Part shown: one piece after another, positions 1 through 11,289 of the stretch | Numbering within the stretch: the first letter of the stretch is position 1 | Layout of the letters: the number at the start of each line of letters is the position of its first letter | Assembly: GCA_031308135.1 (NCBI GenBank) | Contig: JAHLJT010009436.1 | Coordinates: 159,383,302-159,447,301, forward strand | DNA from: Acheta domesticus | Lineage: Eukaryota > Arthropoda > Insecta > Orthoptera > Gryllidae | Reading direction: 5' to 3' | DNA length: 64,000 bases | Program-made: the position numbers and the translations under genes | The notes under the pieces: model-generated | Database searches by the model: none | What the model saw: only the letters and a program-made list of their open reading frames with translations | What the model was told of the DNA's origin: nothing

Positions 1-520
1 GCAAGGGCTGCAATGAAAACGCCGCCACAGTTGCATATGCATGTGCAGAGACATTTTCACACCCTTTCGATTCCTCCTTCGGGCTTTTTTATTGCATTGC
101 GCTAAAATGTATTTTTTTCGAGAAATATATTTTTTGACTAGAGTTAGTTGTGAAATATTTTGTGGACATCGGTACTGTTTGGTTTTGTCCGAGCATCAGA
201 AGAAACGACACGCATTTTGTCTGTTTACTGCGATTTTATTCTGCCGTTTCGTCACGCTGTTGCTTATTTTGCTCTCTCTTCACCGATACTGTAAAGTCTT
301 CCGAGAATCTTTGGCAGTCATCCTTGATGTGTATGTACTATCATGTATCAAAAGTTGAGTAATATGTGAATAAACGTAGCATTAAATAAAATGCTTAATT
401 AAGAAATTATGAGAAGATTGTAGGAGAGGCAGAATCTAATGGTAAATGTGTAGCATTACTGTCTTTTCCCGAACGAGTTTGAAAATCCTTACCGCAAAAG
501 TTGTATTAGAAACTCAGGTA
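1..520. other. Unassigned stretch
   Basis: AT-leaning DNA with no recognisable coding, RNA or repeat signature. The open frames here have no family features and overlap each other. Confidence 0.5.
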
Positions 521-521
521 T

Positions 522-1590
522 ATGTTGTTAAGATTTCACGTGGATGGGACTAGCTCTTCCGCCGTATCGCGCGTCGCACCTTGCGATCGCTGCTGCGCAG
601 GTGGTCCGTCGCGACCCCTCGCATCGCTGCGTCGCATCGCATCGCATCGCATCGCATCGCATCGGGTCGCGTGCGCCTCCCTCTCAAGGCCGCCGCTCGC
701 TGCCCGCCGGCGCGGCGCACCCGCCGTGTCGGGTCCCATCCTCTTTTCCCACGCCGCTCACCCGAAACACCTCTCGCTTCCTCTCCAACTCCTCCGCGCC
801 ACTTTTGGCATCGCTCCCCTCCCAGCCCCTGCAACCAACTCACGGACAGTCTCCATCTCGCCCAATTTCCGTACGCCATTCCCTGCAACTTGCGAAAGCT
901 CGTCCAGCTCCCGCCCAACTTCCTTCCCAACCACTCTCCCAGTTCCGCATTCAGCTCTCCGCCCAGCTCCTTGCCCAGCTGCACGCCCGTCCACGTCCTC
1001 GTTCTCCCCACCCAGTGCCCAGGTCTCGTGCCCAATGCCCCGCCTAGTCATGCACTGAGCTCTCCCTCTAGCGTACCGCCCTGCTCCTGGCCAAAATCTC
1101 CGCTCTTCCCCACGTTCAACTCATGACCTGCCACTGCCTGAGCTGCCCGTTCAGCAATCTAACACCCTAACACTCCCACCAGCATCCTGACCAAGGGGCT
1201 CATCGTCCAGCTCCTGTCGAGACCCTCATTCAGGTCCCCTTACCCCTCCCGCCCCCCGGCCAATTTCTCGTCCGGTTCCCCGACCCGCTGCTATATGCTT
1301 GCTTTAGCTCCTCGCCATCGCTTGGTCACCTGTTGCCCAACTCCCTGCCCCTTCCCTCCCTCCTCCTTCGTCGAGTCTATTGCGATGTTCCGCGAGCGAT
1401 AGGGTCCCTTTCATTAATCTCGCCGTCGCATCGCGTCGCGTCGCGTCGCGCCGCGTCGGCGGCGCCCGAGGCCCCGGCGCCGTTTCCGGAGGCCTCGCGG
1501 AATTGTTATACGCCTTCTCTGAAATCTCCCATCACTTCAAGACTTCTTCATTTATCACTCGGAAGCAGCTAACGTCTGAATTGGAACGAG
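522..1590. other. C-rich, CpG-rich block with GCATC/GTCGC pentamers
   Basis: The plus strand is strongly C/T-biased and CpG-dense. It contains a (GCATC)n run at about 625-664 and a (GTCGC)n run at about 1429-1456. Between 780 and 1330 short C-rich words such as CCCAACTCC and GCCCAGCTCC recur without a fixed period. Several frames on both strands stay open for 100-180 codons, which is the expected effect of few A/T-rich stop codons. The predicted peptides are Pro/Ser/Arg-rich and resemble no family I know. It could be a CpG-island promoter, but I see no TATA box, initiator or exon to support that. Confidence 0.6.
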
Positions 1591-2386
1591 AATTCTGAAT
1601 GCCGCAAGGTCGTTCAGAACTCATTGTAAGGCTACGAGAAAACAAACAGCAAGTATGGTTGCTTTTGACGCAAGTCCCTTAGTGGGATTTTTTTAAAAGT
1701 AAGGTGCGATTTTAATATAGTACTTGTGGTATGAAGAATTTGTTTTACCAGTCTTTGCTCTCTGTTAATAGCTTTTTTCCTTCGCAGTAAAACATTGTTT
1801 ATTTTATTATTCGGATTTTACGTACTAAAAGTTACTTGAGACAAAGCTACGCTTGTTTCTAAGTATTGTGATAAGATAATGAATGATTTATTTTATCTAA
1901 TTTACTTTACTTTGCTAGCTCAGTTCTTTGGTTCTCATGCTCTCTATACAGAGAAGCCTGGAAGTCTGAAATTATTTATATTCCGAAGGAATTACATACA
2001 ACGTGGCACAACAATAATTTTGTTTATTAAAAATTGAATTTGGGATTTAACAATATAAATTCTCTTGATTGATTGCATGCATTAGGTTCACGGTACCGAA
2101 TTGTCTGGCGTTGTGAAACGATGGCCCCGCAGTTCGTAGCCCCTTGACTTACGCGCCGAAAATCCGTCTTCGCGCCGGTCGTCGCCGAAGTCGTCTGCTT
2201 CTTTCTTGCTGACTCACTTCTTGCGCTATTGTTCCACAATCTATCCTCCCTATTCACGTCAATGTCCTACTTAAATAATTCAGGTTACATTCGCCTCGCT
2301 ACCACCAAGATGCCAGTCAACCACCAACTCTCTAGTCCAGCGCCCCCTTCTGCCCGTCAACAATCTTTGTTACCTAGTAACCGCGA
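1590..2386. other. Unassigned stretch
   Basis: AT-rich to mixed sequence. I see no coding family, RNA gene or clear repeat in it. Confidence 0.45.
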
Positions 2387-2493
2387 CCGTCCAGATTAAA
2401 GCGCGGCGTTTGTTTTGTAATCTTTTGTATATTACAACTCCGTCCGTCCAGATTAAGGCGCGGCGTTTGTTCTGTAATATTTTGTATATTACA
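2387..2493. repeat. Tandem duplication, 57-bp unit, about 1.9 copies
   Basis: A unit beginning CCGTCCAGATTAA and running through GCGCGGCGTTTGTT to TTTTGTATATTACA starts at 2387 and again at 2444. The two copies differ at only a few positions, so the duplication is fairly recent. Confidence 0.85.
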
Positions 2494-2856
2494 GTATTGC
2501 TTTTTTAGATTCTCTGTTTTTGTATAAATATGTTGTTATCGCCATATGTTTCATTGAAAAAAAGTTCGTTTCCTAAATCAACCCCTCGATCATCATTGAC
2601 CCTTCAAAGTTTCAGCGATCCCGGGGATCGGTAAAGACCTTGTTGGGAACCCTTATTTTAAAGGAAGAAGATGAAGAAGGAGAAGATCAACGTCGCTGCA
2701 GGCGTCCAGCCCAAACCCGAACGTTGTTTCCCCGGTGCTCCGCAGTCTCTGACCTTTCAAGGCCGACTACATACCAGTTCTCCCCGTTCAGATCGATTGC
2801 TAGTGATTCCGGGCGTAAGCGTCATCTACTGAGTATATTAGTCCCATAAGAGTATT
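2494..2856. other. Unassigned stretch
   Basis: Mixed-composition DNA between the 57-bp duplication and a SINE-like repeat. No feature recognised. Confidence 0.4.
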
Positions 2857-3330
2857 GCATGTTTTTTATCGGGATCGGGTGGCGGTGATCTTCCCCCGCT
2901 GGATGGCGAGATCCGGCGCCGACCTACCGTCGACTAGTGGGATTTTCTCCGACCAGGTATCTCCCATCAGCGGGCCACCGTCCCAGCCAGGACAAGCTCT
3001 AAGCCCCCGACCGGTCTCCCGGCATGTGTGGTAGTGTAGTGCATGTTAGTATGTGTGTGCGTAAGTAAGGGGTGAGAATATGACTAGGAAGAGGAAGGAA
3101 AGATCGCGCGTGGTACGTGGTCCGTTTGTTAGGGTACTCCTCCGGCATTCGCCTGGTGTTGATCGGAAAAACCATGGGAAGCTATCGATTAGACCGCTAG
3201 AATTCTCCTCCAGACCAGACTGAATGCGACCTAGCTGACAAGCTAGTGTCGAAAATCCTGCCAGCGTGTGGAGGGACCTCCCTGACAGAGGCACTGCAGT
3301 GACAAAGCTGATGCCCTGAGCCATCTCCCC
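2857..3330 (-). mobile_element. SINE-like dispersed repeat (family R1), copy 1
   Basis: This copy shares ordered blocks with 24130-24597 (opposite strand) and 57600-57965. Shared words include GAGATCCGG, a GT-rich tract, GGAAGAGGAAGGAAAGATCGC, CTCCGGCATTCGCCTGGTG and CGCTAGAATTC. In the 24 kb copy the end opposite the GT tract carries a tRNA-like B box, so I infer a tRNA-headed SINE transcribed from the high-coordinate end here. The head in this copy is worn. Confidence 0.65.
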
Positions 3331-3594
3331 CCCCCTCACCGCCCGTTCGGCGTCGAACAGCTACTGATTAATAACTTACGGGGAATTTCCCTGCCCCGCT
3401 TTCCCCCACACCCACGTGGACCACGCTGGGTAGGCGGCGCCCATTGAAAGAAACCAGCAACACCTCCCACGCCCCCGCTCACGTGCGATACCGGGGACGA
3501 CGCACGTGCGTGCATTCGGCGCCCGCGGCTGAATACTGGTTCGATTGGGGAATCCGTTTCCATATCTCCCAACGGCTTGTAGAATGGCAATGCC
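3331..3594. other. CpG-rich unassigned stretch
   Basis: GC-rich DNA with frequent CACGTG-type words between two SINE-like repeats. Open frames here are compositional. Confidence 0.4.
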
Positions 3595-4690
3595 TGACGG
3601 CTCGAGCGTGCCAGTAATTGGGAGGTCACGGGTTCGATCCCGTGATGTATTTGACTTGTGATGGTGGAAACTGCCGGCATCGAATTAGTTCGCCGATTGT
3701 TATGATTAGAGACCGGGAAAATATGTAGTATCAAAATATTTACATGAATATGTAATAAAAACAGTGAGAATATGTAATAAACATGTAATATCGGACATAA
3801 TATGTAATATTAAAATACACTAGTTATAAAACACATTTACCTAATTCGACATTACATTCATCAAAAATTTTGTAAATCAATTTTAAAAATGCTTTTGAGA
3901 GCACAAATTGATGTATATTTTGCACCACACAACTTTCCCGTCTGTAATAAATCATCTATTGCTATCCAGAATGGTAGTTTAACAGCGTAGTTTAACAGAG
4001 TAGACGCAATAGAAGCCCTCGTTCAAAATAGACGATATCTACGGTCACTGCAGCGTTCAGCATTCTCATGGAAGTGTTACGTGTCGGCGATCCAAAGTTT
4101 CTCGGAAATTACGGTTAAAGATCACGAACACCGGCGTCAGTGATACTTTTCACACCTAAAGGTGAAAATTATTTTCGTCGTTGATGAGCTCTTTCCGCCA
4201 CTGAGATTACTGAAGCAAGCGCGCCGGACTGCGAAAAAGCTGCGACCGCGTCTTAACGTAACGCATCTCGATTCCACAGTACTCAGTAATAATGTGGGGA
4301 AAATTCTCATTTATTTAAAATGCTTCTTTTCATAAAAAATATGTATAACAGAAGAGAACTGATAAAATAAAAAAAAATATGAAAATACCAAAATATGTAA
4401 AATATGTAATAGAGTACTAAATATGTAAAAATATGTAACGAAAAAATCAATTTTTTTGTGAATTCAGCGATTATTCTCCAAAATACGAATTATGAGAACG
4501 GTAGATAGAAAGACAAAAAATATGTAAATACATAAAACTCCTGTCTCTAGTTTTGATCATTGGTTTCCGTCATTACCAGCAAATGTCAGAGCAGCACCCT
4601 AGAATACGGTCGCCGACCCCGACAGTCCTCCCTTCCGTATCGTGTTCGAATTCCCGATGGGCCGACCATCCATCCTCGTAAGGCCCTTTC
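3595..4690 (+). mobile_element. tRNA-headed SINE interrupted by a hAT-like element
   Basis: The head contains GGGTTCGATCCCG at about 3630-3642, a close match to a pol III B box. Body sequence reaches 3706, is broken by the hAT-like insertion (3707-4549) and appears to resume at about 4558 with CATTGGTTTCCGTCATTACC. A second B-box-like word, TGTTCGAATTCCC, lies at about 4643-4655 and could mark a separate SINE. The 3' limit is uncertain. Confidence 0.5.
3707..4549. mobile_element. Non-autonomous hAT-like element, copy 1 (843 bp)
   Basis: The ends are inverted repeats: TAGAGACCGGG at the left and CTGTCTCTA at the right. Flanking 8-bp duplications are GTTATGAT (3699-3706) and GTTTTGAT (4550-4557), 7 of 8 identical. 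An 8-bp target duplication with short inverted ends is the hallmark of hAT elements. The interior is rich in TATGTAATA words and has no transposase frame, so it is a MITE-like derivative. It shares interior sequence, inverted, with 23328-24102, including the CGGCGATC...AAATTACGG region at about 4080-4150. Confidence 0.85.
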
Positions 4691-4900
4691 CATTGATTCA
4701 GAAAGCCTCTGACATGCGTCAGAGATTCCAGAATGCAGAGTTCCTCTAGGCATTAAATGGGTGTTTTGTGGGAGGAGGGGGCGACTTCGTCCGACCAGTG
4801 ATAAACTTAACAATATCCCCTTTCCAAAGAGGAAGAACGAGGCATCTGATCTGAACAGTTTATTTTTAAACATATAATTTTCCCGAATGTGTTTTTTGTG
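4690..4900. other. Unassigned stretch
   Basis: Short mixed-composition sequence between the SINE and a family A fragment. Nothing recognised. Confidence 0.4.
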
Positions 4901-5255
4901 TTTTACTTCCTCGCTTTAGTGCGTATGCGTAGTAATGAGAAGGCGATTGTTCGTCAGAAAAACTCTTATTACCAGGCTTTGGTAACGAAAAATTGGATAC
5001 ATAATGTTTTGATTGACAGGAAAACAGCTGGGTGTCCGTCCGTGGGTGGTCAACGCTAGTTCCTAAACCGTTCAGCAGATTTTTCTCCAAAATTGATGTT
5101 ACCCGGCTGATCTCTACGAACTCGAGGCCCAGCGAGTTTACAAATTATATTTTGATTTTGGGGAGGGGGTACTTTATACGAAGCCTGAACATTTTCTCAG
5201 AAACATTCTCAAAATTGACTCCCAATTTGTTTATTAAACTTTGTCGATAGCGTGA
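4900..5255 (-). repeat. Family A fragment (microsatellite-bearing repeat)
   Basis: In reverse orientation it matches the tail of the large copy at 37941-39470: TACCAGGCTTTGGTAACGA, then GTCCGTCCGTG, GTTCCTAAACCGTTCAGCAG and the block with TTTTGGGGAGGGGGTACTTT. The tetranucleotide tract is only about two units here. Confidence 0.65.
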
Positions 5256-5540
5256 AGAAGGCTTAGAAATTGGCGCACGTCTCTCTTCCGTTCAAATACT
5301 GTTGTACAAAATGACATATCTACTCGTAAGTTCCATAAATTGAAAATTATTTTCCAGAAAAAAGTTATAATTATTAAAATTCTCCTTATTTTTCACTCCT
5401 TTTGGGCAATGACATTTAATCGGTTCGAAGTTTTAAATTTCATGACAACTTTTAAATATACTTTTTGAAATACAAATCAACTATTTTCATTGTTGCTGCA
5501 ATTTATATTTATTAAGAAATTTGCCTCTGTCAGCGTGTCG
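5256..5540. other. Unassigned AT-rich stretch
   Basis: AT-rich DNA with poly-A/T runs and no recognised feature. Confidence 0.4.
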
Positions 5541-5554
5541 GGCCATTTAGATCA

Positions 5555-5830
5555 GTGTGTGACTTCTCTGCCGCCGCCACCGCCGCCGCAAAACGACTAC
5601 CGAACGCGGAGACCGCACGCGGCCGTCATCATAGAAAGCAGATGCTAGGGATCATTATCGACCACTTTCTCCCTTGCGCAGGTATTAAGTATCTAGTGCG
5701 CCTGCAAGTGCAGCATCAGGTGGCGCCGAGCCCTTCGAGAGCGGCTTCGTGGCGCTCGCGTGACCCGCTCAAGGTAGTCCGCGAAATGGCCCGCGAAGGA
5801 AAGAAGCGGAGGTTTGAAACTTGGCGTGAT
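5555..5830. other. CpG-rich islet
   Basis: GC- and CpG-rich DNA including a short (CCG)n run near 5570-5590. The 97-codon plus-strand frame is Ala/Arg-rich and looks compositional. A CAG|GTATTA junction near 5681, after a pyrimidine-rich tract, resembles back-to-back splice sites but is weak. Confidence 0.45.
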
Positions 5831-7165
5831 TGTTGGTGCCTAACATAGCCTAACATACTAAAAATTTTCAAGGGGGGTGCGCCGGAGACGGGGTGGCCGT
5901 TTGAAGGTGCTTTTCGAGTTTTTTTGCATATATCTCCGTAATTGTTAATCCCACAGAAAATGTATGGTCTATACAACATTATTGTAGATGAAATTTCCTA
6001 TAAAACGTTCCTATAAGGTTTTGTTGTAAAATGAACTATTTTAGAGTCGTAGCTTGAAAAGTTCTTGTTTTTGTTTACGACCAGGCCCTAGTTATCTCTT
6101 ATAAAAATGTTATAGAACGTTTAATCCACGGAAGTAATTCTATGTTTGTTCTACATATATCAGCAATATATATTTGCATATTTTGCTAAAAAGCACGAAC
6201 ATTCTACATCTTTGTAAACCTTATTTTGTATATAGACGAGTATCCGTGGTCATTTGAGTTGGAGATTACTTCGGGTACGAAATCTGATAATCCATAGTTT
6301 ATTTGATAAGGATCGATTGCAAATATTTGGTGAAGAATTGTGTACACTGCCAACATACAAATTACATAAAACAATACAAATGGACGTTTACTTTTATATG
6401 AACGTTTAGGGACAACTAAAACTGATAAAGTCACTGACGAACAATACACGACGAATATGTTTGGCGAGCGGATTCAATGATTAGTGAATTAGGGAAGCCC
6501 CAAAGTTCCTAAAATCAGTAACGGCTTCAACACTTTCGCAATGAGTTGTCTGCCGGTGACTAATGACTGCCGATGTTAATCGGCACATTTGTATTGTTTT
6601 ATGTAATTTGTATATTGACAGTGTACATAATTCTTTACCAAACGTACTCTATCTTCAAATAAAGTATGGATTATCAGTTTTCGTACCCGACGTAATCTCA
6701 GACCCTAATTACCACGGATACTCGCAAGTCTACATGCAAAATAAGATTTGTAGAGGTGTAAATCGCTCCCATTTTTTGCGCAAAATATGAAAATACATAT
6801 TGTTGATAAATGTTGAATAAAAAATAAAATTACTTCCGTGCACTGTACGTATCAAAAAAGCATTTTTATAAGGGAGATAACCTTGTAAACAAAATCAACT
6901 TTTGAAGCCTAAAATCTCTAAAATGGTTACTTTACAAGAAAACCTTATAGGACATTTTTGTAGGAAATTTGATCTACTTTAATTTTGTATAGTACATACG
7001 TAATTTTCTGTGGGATTGATAGTTCTGGAGATACATGCAAAACATGTCGAAAAAGCATCTTCAAACGGCCGCCCCGCTCCCGACTCACCCCGCACACTCT
7101 AGGATTTTTAGTGTTATGCAGTAGGTACCAACAAACAATCATGCCAAGTATCAAAACTCCGGGAT
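5815..7165. mobile_element. Foldback element with arms of about 570 bp
   Basis: The left arm (about 5815-6385) reads as the reverse complement of the right arm (about 6590-7165), with a central loop of about 200 bp. Paired blocks include GTGATTGTT-GGTGCCTA with TAGGTACCAACAAACAATC, the AAGGTTTTGTTGTAAAATGA region with its partner near 6940, GTATCCGTGGTCATT with its partner near 6715, and ACAAATTACATAAAACAATA with its partner near 6590. Similarity looks like roughly 80%, so the element is not recent. No transposase is present. I could not define terminal duplications. Confidence 0.85.
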
Positions 7166-7530
7166 TTTTTTCACTCGATTTGTCTAATTTGACTGGGTGA
7201 AGGAGGATTACTTGAAGTGCGGGAATGAAGGGACAAGTAGCTAAGGGAATGTAATTAAAATTCCTAGGTATTTCTTATTTTGAAATTTGTAGTATTTTTA
7301 AATAACAGGCGTAACTAATTCATAGTCAGGTCACAGCGGTAATAGTGAACTTCAGGTGACTGACGTACCAGAAGTTCACTACATCCCAAAATACCAACAT
7401 AAAATACTGTTTCTCTACAGTAATTTTGTTGTTTCAGAGATATATTACAATCAAATACCGGAAATTCAATATTCCATTACATTCATTTAGCGTTAAAAAA
7501 TAGTCGGTCGTAGTAACGGCTTTATTTGCA
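7166..7530. other. Unassigned stretch with an 11-bp hairpin
   Basis: The only structure is a hairpin at 7343-7381: TAGTGAACTTC pairs with GAAGTTCACTA around a 17-base centre that itself partly pairs. No terminator-like T run follows. Confidence 0.5.
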
Positions 7531-7985
7531 ATTTTTTAAATATTTTTTTCCGATCTATTTCCAGGGTCAGTACTTTCTCTACATTGTTTACCACCTGTGA
7601 ATATCTTAGTTCGTACTTGAGATCCTTCAATGCTTCTTGCTGTGTTGGGACACTTTCATTTGTGTTTTCATCATCACACCCGTTTTATTCTGTTCAAGAA
7701 GACTTGCCACAGCATTCACTTTGTCATATCCAGCTGGGATTTCACTAGCGTTCACATTGCAGCCCGCATCGATGATGTCTTCAGGTTCAATAAAATGGCC
7801 ATTTATAAGTAATCCCCTCAGTGGTACGATCCTTCTGTTCTTTTCAATCGCTCTGAAAGCCACAAAAATAACTGACGAGGCCCTCTGCCTGCAAACTCTT
7901 AGTTTTATTAGAGTTGATAGACCTTATTTTCTCCTAGAAATCGCATTACTTATGTTCTCTGTAATCGATGTTGAGAGTTCAACAT
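7530..7985 (-). pseudogene. Degenerate coding trace, possibly a DDE transposase C-terminus
   Basis: One minus-strand frame stays coherent from about 7985 to 7680 with a single stop, through peptides such as AFRAIEKNRRIVPLRG and EPEDIIDAGCNVNASEIPAG. It then shifts frame into CDDENTNESVPTQQEAL and KDLKYELRYSQVVNN. An acidic stretch, then Val-Pro-Thr and an Ala-Leu helix, is reminiscent of the C-termini of Tigger/pogo transposases, but no catalytic residue is in view. It could equally be another decayed element or gene. The link to a family is a guess. Confidence 0.35.
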
Positions 7986-8740
7986 AACCAAATCTACTAC
8001 CGTATTCGTAATGTATGTGGGTCGCGACCAATGACTTATGTTCAATATAACCAAAACTACACTACATCCGAATTGACTACATTCAGACTCGACTGTTATT
8101 TTATTTTCCTGATTTTACTTTTACAGTATACTACTCTTGACAGATTCTCATAGCGCTGTTTCCTCGTTATTAAAATAATATCTGCGGCTGGCGCTGGAGG
8201 CCCAGATGCTAGGGATGTGAATTCCTGGCGCCCGGGTGGATGGCCCGCTTTGACGAAGCCATTCGGGCGTGGCGCGTTCTGCTCTGGTCGCGGTGATATC
8301 ACCGCGCGCGGCGCGGCGCGGTGGTGAATAGCTGAGTTCGGGTTGTGGCGGGTGCCTTCTCTTTGTTCCCTCTTCTCGACACAAAATGCTATTTATTTCG
8401 AAAGCAATACTGGAGGTAATATGATTATTCTTTCAGGGTTGTTGATAGTCTACAGAATATGCACATTCAGTGTGAATAACGTGGTTTTCTATTTCAGCTC
8501 TGGTATGTCACTGAACTTGAATGTTAGAAATGGGCGCCAGCCTATCGTTGAACACTCTCATTGAAGCTACAACGTTCATTTCGTATAGTATCCCGCTGGT
8601 CGTAGTATGACAGAATCTTTCTTGATGTCTTTGACGGGGTAATTCCTCGGAGCCGACGTCTAGGTTGGGGTCGACTGTCATCATCCAGCAGGAGTGGAGC
8701 TCCGCCGCCTACCGCGACTCACATTCACTCCACTCACGGG
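7986..8740. other. Unassigned stretch with a CpG islet
   Basis: A CpG-rich patch lies at about 8185-8345, including a CGCGGCG run. A short imperfect repeat, GTTCAACATAACCAAA / GTTCAATATAACCAAA, sits at about 7976 and 8040. No gene seen. Confidence 0.4.
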
Positions 8741-8860
8741 ACGGAGGACATCGCATTTGAAACGGATACTATTTTCATTTTGGGGGGTTCTTTACACCTC
8801 AACATTTTCAATATTTTCTCAAATTTGTATTCTTTCTTTTTCTCGGATGACGCAAAGTAG
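8740..8860 (-). repeat. Degraded family A fragment
   Basis: Words such as TTCATTTTGGGGGGTTCTTT and ATTTTCTCAAATTTG align in order with family A copies near 5150, 35760 and 61680 in the same orientation. It is short and worn. Confidence 0.4.
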
Positions 8861-9190
8861 CAAAGGACGGTGAAATTTCTCAGCAGTATTTCAATTGAGG
8901 AAAACTTTGAGGGATTTCAGAAGCAGTGTTAAATAATGTATTATTCACTGCGTTATACTGTCCGACGCCTGTTATTTAAGAATGACATGAAGGTACAACT
9001 ACGTCAATTCTTACGGCCATTGGAAGATATTTGGTAACTGTCTAATATGCATATGTTATAATCATACATGTTACATCTGTGTATTTTAATGTTTATTCTC
9101 TCAACCACCAATAATTAGTGCAAGCGACTTATTTGTAATTATTCAATAAGAAAATTTGTTCATAAGCGATATTTTTCTTTCCATAATTTC
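8861..9190. other. Unassigned AT-rich stretch
   Basis: No recognisable feature. Confidence 0.4.
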
Positions 9191-9600
9191 CTTGCCTAAC
9201 TGTTCGCTGTCCCCAGATATAATTCCGGCGGAACTCGCTTCGTTAGCCACAAGGACGCTGCTGTGAGGAGAGGGTTGGGGCTCCGAGCGCTCGAAATTCG
9301 GCCCTGATGCCCCTTCCCCGAGTGCCCAGCGAGCCCAACTGGGCTCTTGGCTTCGTCGTGGTGCATGGGCCAACTTTCACGGGTATTGATAGGACTTGCT
9401 TCCGGAGCATTGTGGGGGACTCTTAATTCGATTCCGGTGCTAGCCTGGAACGCTAGCATTCAGGTGGCCCTACCCAGGATAATTACGGCAGGCGTTTCTC
9501 TGGGATGCTGCGTGCCGGCCTGTCCGGCTGCCACGCGGACGGTTGGTGCATTGGCTACTGGAGGGGAGCGGGGATTAGAACCGTAAGGGCAAAATGCCTT
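9190..9600 (-). mobile_element. tRNA-headed SINE-like repeat
   Basis: On the minus strand the high-coordinate end carries GGTTCTAATCCCCGC (about 9577-9563), a good B-box match, followed by about 380 bp of GC-richer body that contrasts with the AT-rich flanks. The composition and B box suggest a SINE. I found no second copy in the window. Confidence 0.4.
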
Positions 9601-10200
9601 CTCTGACTTACGTCAAATCCCTCTTGAATTTGCACTGAAGCGTATTTGGAGAGTCTCGCTTCCTTTAAGCGCCAATATAGTACATTCGATCCCCAGAAAT
9701 AATTCTACTCGCCAATAAAATCTATTTTACACTTTTTTTAGAATTCTATAATTGTATTCTCTACGTTTATATGTTAAACAAAGTGTTATAATATTGATGA
9801 CATACAAAGCAATACATTGTTAGTTTTCTCGTTTCATTGAAAGTCTTTACTAACCGATTTCAATAGATCTCCTTAGGTTGAATATGCTTTTAAGGAATTT
9901 GGGAGATTTTCCAAATGATCTGTAATGGAAAGTTCTTATCTTAGTAGAATCAGATAGTAGAATATTGCAGTTTGATAACGAAAAAATTATGTAGTAGAGG
10001 CCAATCTTCAGTAACGAACCTCGACGTTTATTTTGAAAACAGGGGGTCATGAAAATAATTGAAAATGGTAGACAATACTCAGAGAAAAATTGAAAGCCGC
10101 GAATGGAAAATTGAAAACCGCACTGCGCTCCTTCGTGGTTCATAGTGTTTGTTGTTTGCCCATCATGGCATTACGTAAGCTGATGTAACCGCTTTCGTGT
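9600..10200. other. Unassigned AT-rich stretch
   Basis: AT-rich DNA; the 97-codon minus-strand frame has no recognisable motif. Confidence 0.4.
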
Positions 10201-10204
10201 GTTG

Positions 10205-10380
10205 TGTGTCCGCGTCTTGCCGCGTGCGTCGGCCACTTCCGTCCCACGCCGTGTCCCCTGGCTGCTCCAGCGGCTGTGACGCACGCGTCGCGTTGCATTG
10301 CGCACGCAGGCGGCGCACCGCTCTTCCTGCCCGCTTCCTGCGCCCCCCGCCATCCGCGTAGCTCAACACGACTCAACCCC
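10205..10380. other. CpG-rich islet
   Basis: Dense CpG next to the 58-bp repeat array. No exon or promoter element identified. Confidence 0.45.
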
Positions 10381-10860
10381 GCCTTCCACCTCAACACCCG
10401 ACGACTGTACCTTCCACCTTACCGCCTGACCGAATTCGAACATCCTCAGCACTACCCGACAACCCTACCTTCCATCTTACCGCCTGACACAAATCGACCT
10501 TCCACAGCACTACCAGACAACCCTACCTTCCATCTTACCACCTCTCACAAATCGATCTTACACAGCACTACCCAACTACTCTACCTTCCATCTTACCACC
10601 TAACACAAACAGAACTTCCACAAAACATCCCAACAACCTTATTTTCCATCTTACCGCCTGACACAAACCGACTTTCCACAGAACGTCCCAACAACCCTCC
10701 CTTCCATCTTACCACCTTTCACGTCACCATCCAACAATCCTGCCTTCCACGTCACTCAGCAACCCTACCTTTCACCTCACGAACCAACGTCTCAATCTTC
10801 CACTTCACGGAACAACCACCCTACTTTCCACTTCACATCAAACAAATCTATCTTCCTTGC
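10380..10860. repeat. Tandem array of a 58-bp C/A-rich unit
   Basis: Imperfect copies of a 58-bp unit begin with words like TACCTTCCATCTTACCGCC and contain GACACAAATCGAC and TTCCACAGCACTACC. At least five units are clear between about 10410 and 10710; shorter, decayed units follow to about 10850. The C-rich strand is nearly stop-free, which gives a 247-codon frame, but 58 is not a multiple of three, so the repeat encodes no periodic peptide. Confidence 0.85.
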
Positions 10861-11285
10861 ATAAAGAAAGGTTCCATTAATTATAGGCAATCAGATCAGG
10901 TGATAGTAAAATATATTTCATACGAGGTTGAAGAAAAACGAAATTAGAGTTTTACAGGTTGGAGTTTTACAACGTTTCAGAGATCGTTTGTTTCCATCAA
11001 CATTTTGGCTAAAATCAAATTTAGTACATAAATATGATTAGATAAAATGAATCTTTTTAAATATCATGTAAGCAGAAAACATTAAATAATGGAAGTTTAC
11101 CTTATATTAGATATAAGTTTTACGTTTGTAAATCAATGTGTTTTATAAATTGTGGTACCCACCCTCCCCCTCGCCGAACTACGAAATGGAGTCCCTCGCG
11201 CCCTCCTAGCAACCTGACTGTCCCGTGAACTCTTGAACCGTGTCGTCTCGCTCTAACCCGTTCCAACTCTTCCTGAAACACTACA
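10861..11285. other. Unassigned AT-rich stretch
   Basis: No feature recognised. Confidence 0.4.
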
Positions 11286-11289
11286 CAGG

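Noticed and set aside
522..1126. Overlapping 160-180-codon frames in the C-rich block
   Set aside because: All frames of both strands are open because stop codons are scarce; peptides are low-complexity.
8488..8505. Five-base micro-exon between TTTCTATTTCAG and GTATGT
   Set aside because: Both sites look acceptable, but there are no flanking exons and chance occurrence is likely in 64 kb.
10204..10947. 247-codon plus-strand frame
   Set aside because: Lies in the 58-bp tandem repeat, whose unit length is not a multiple of three; no domain.
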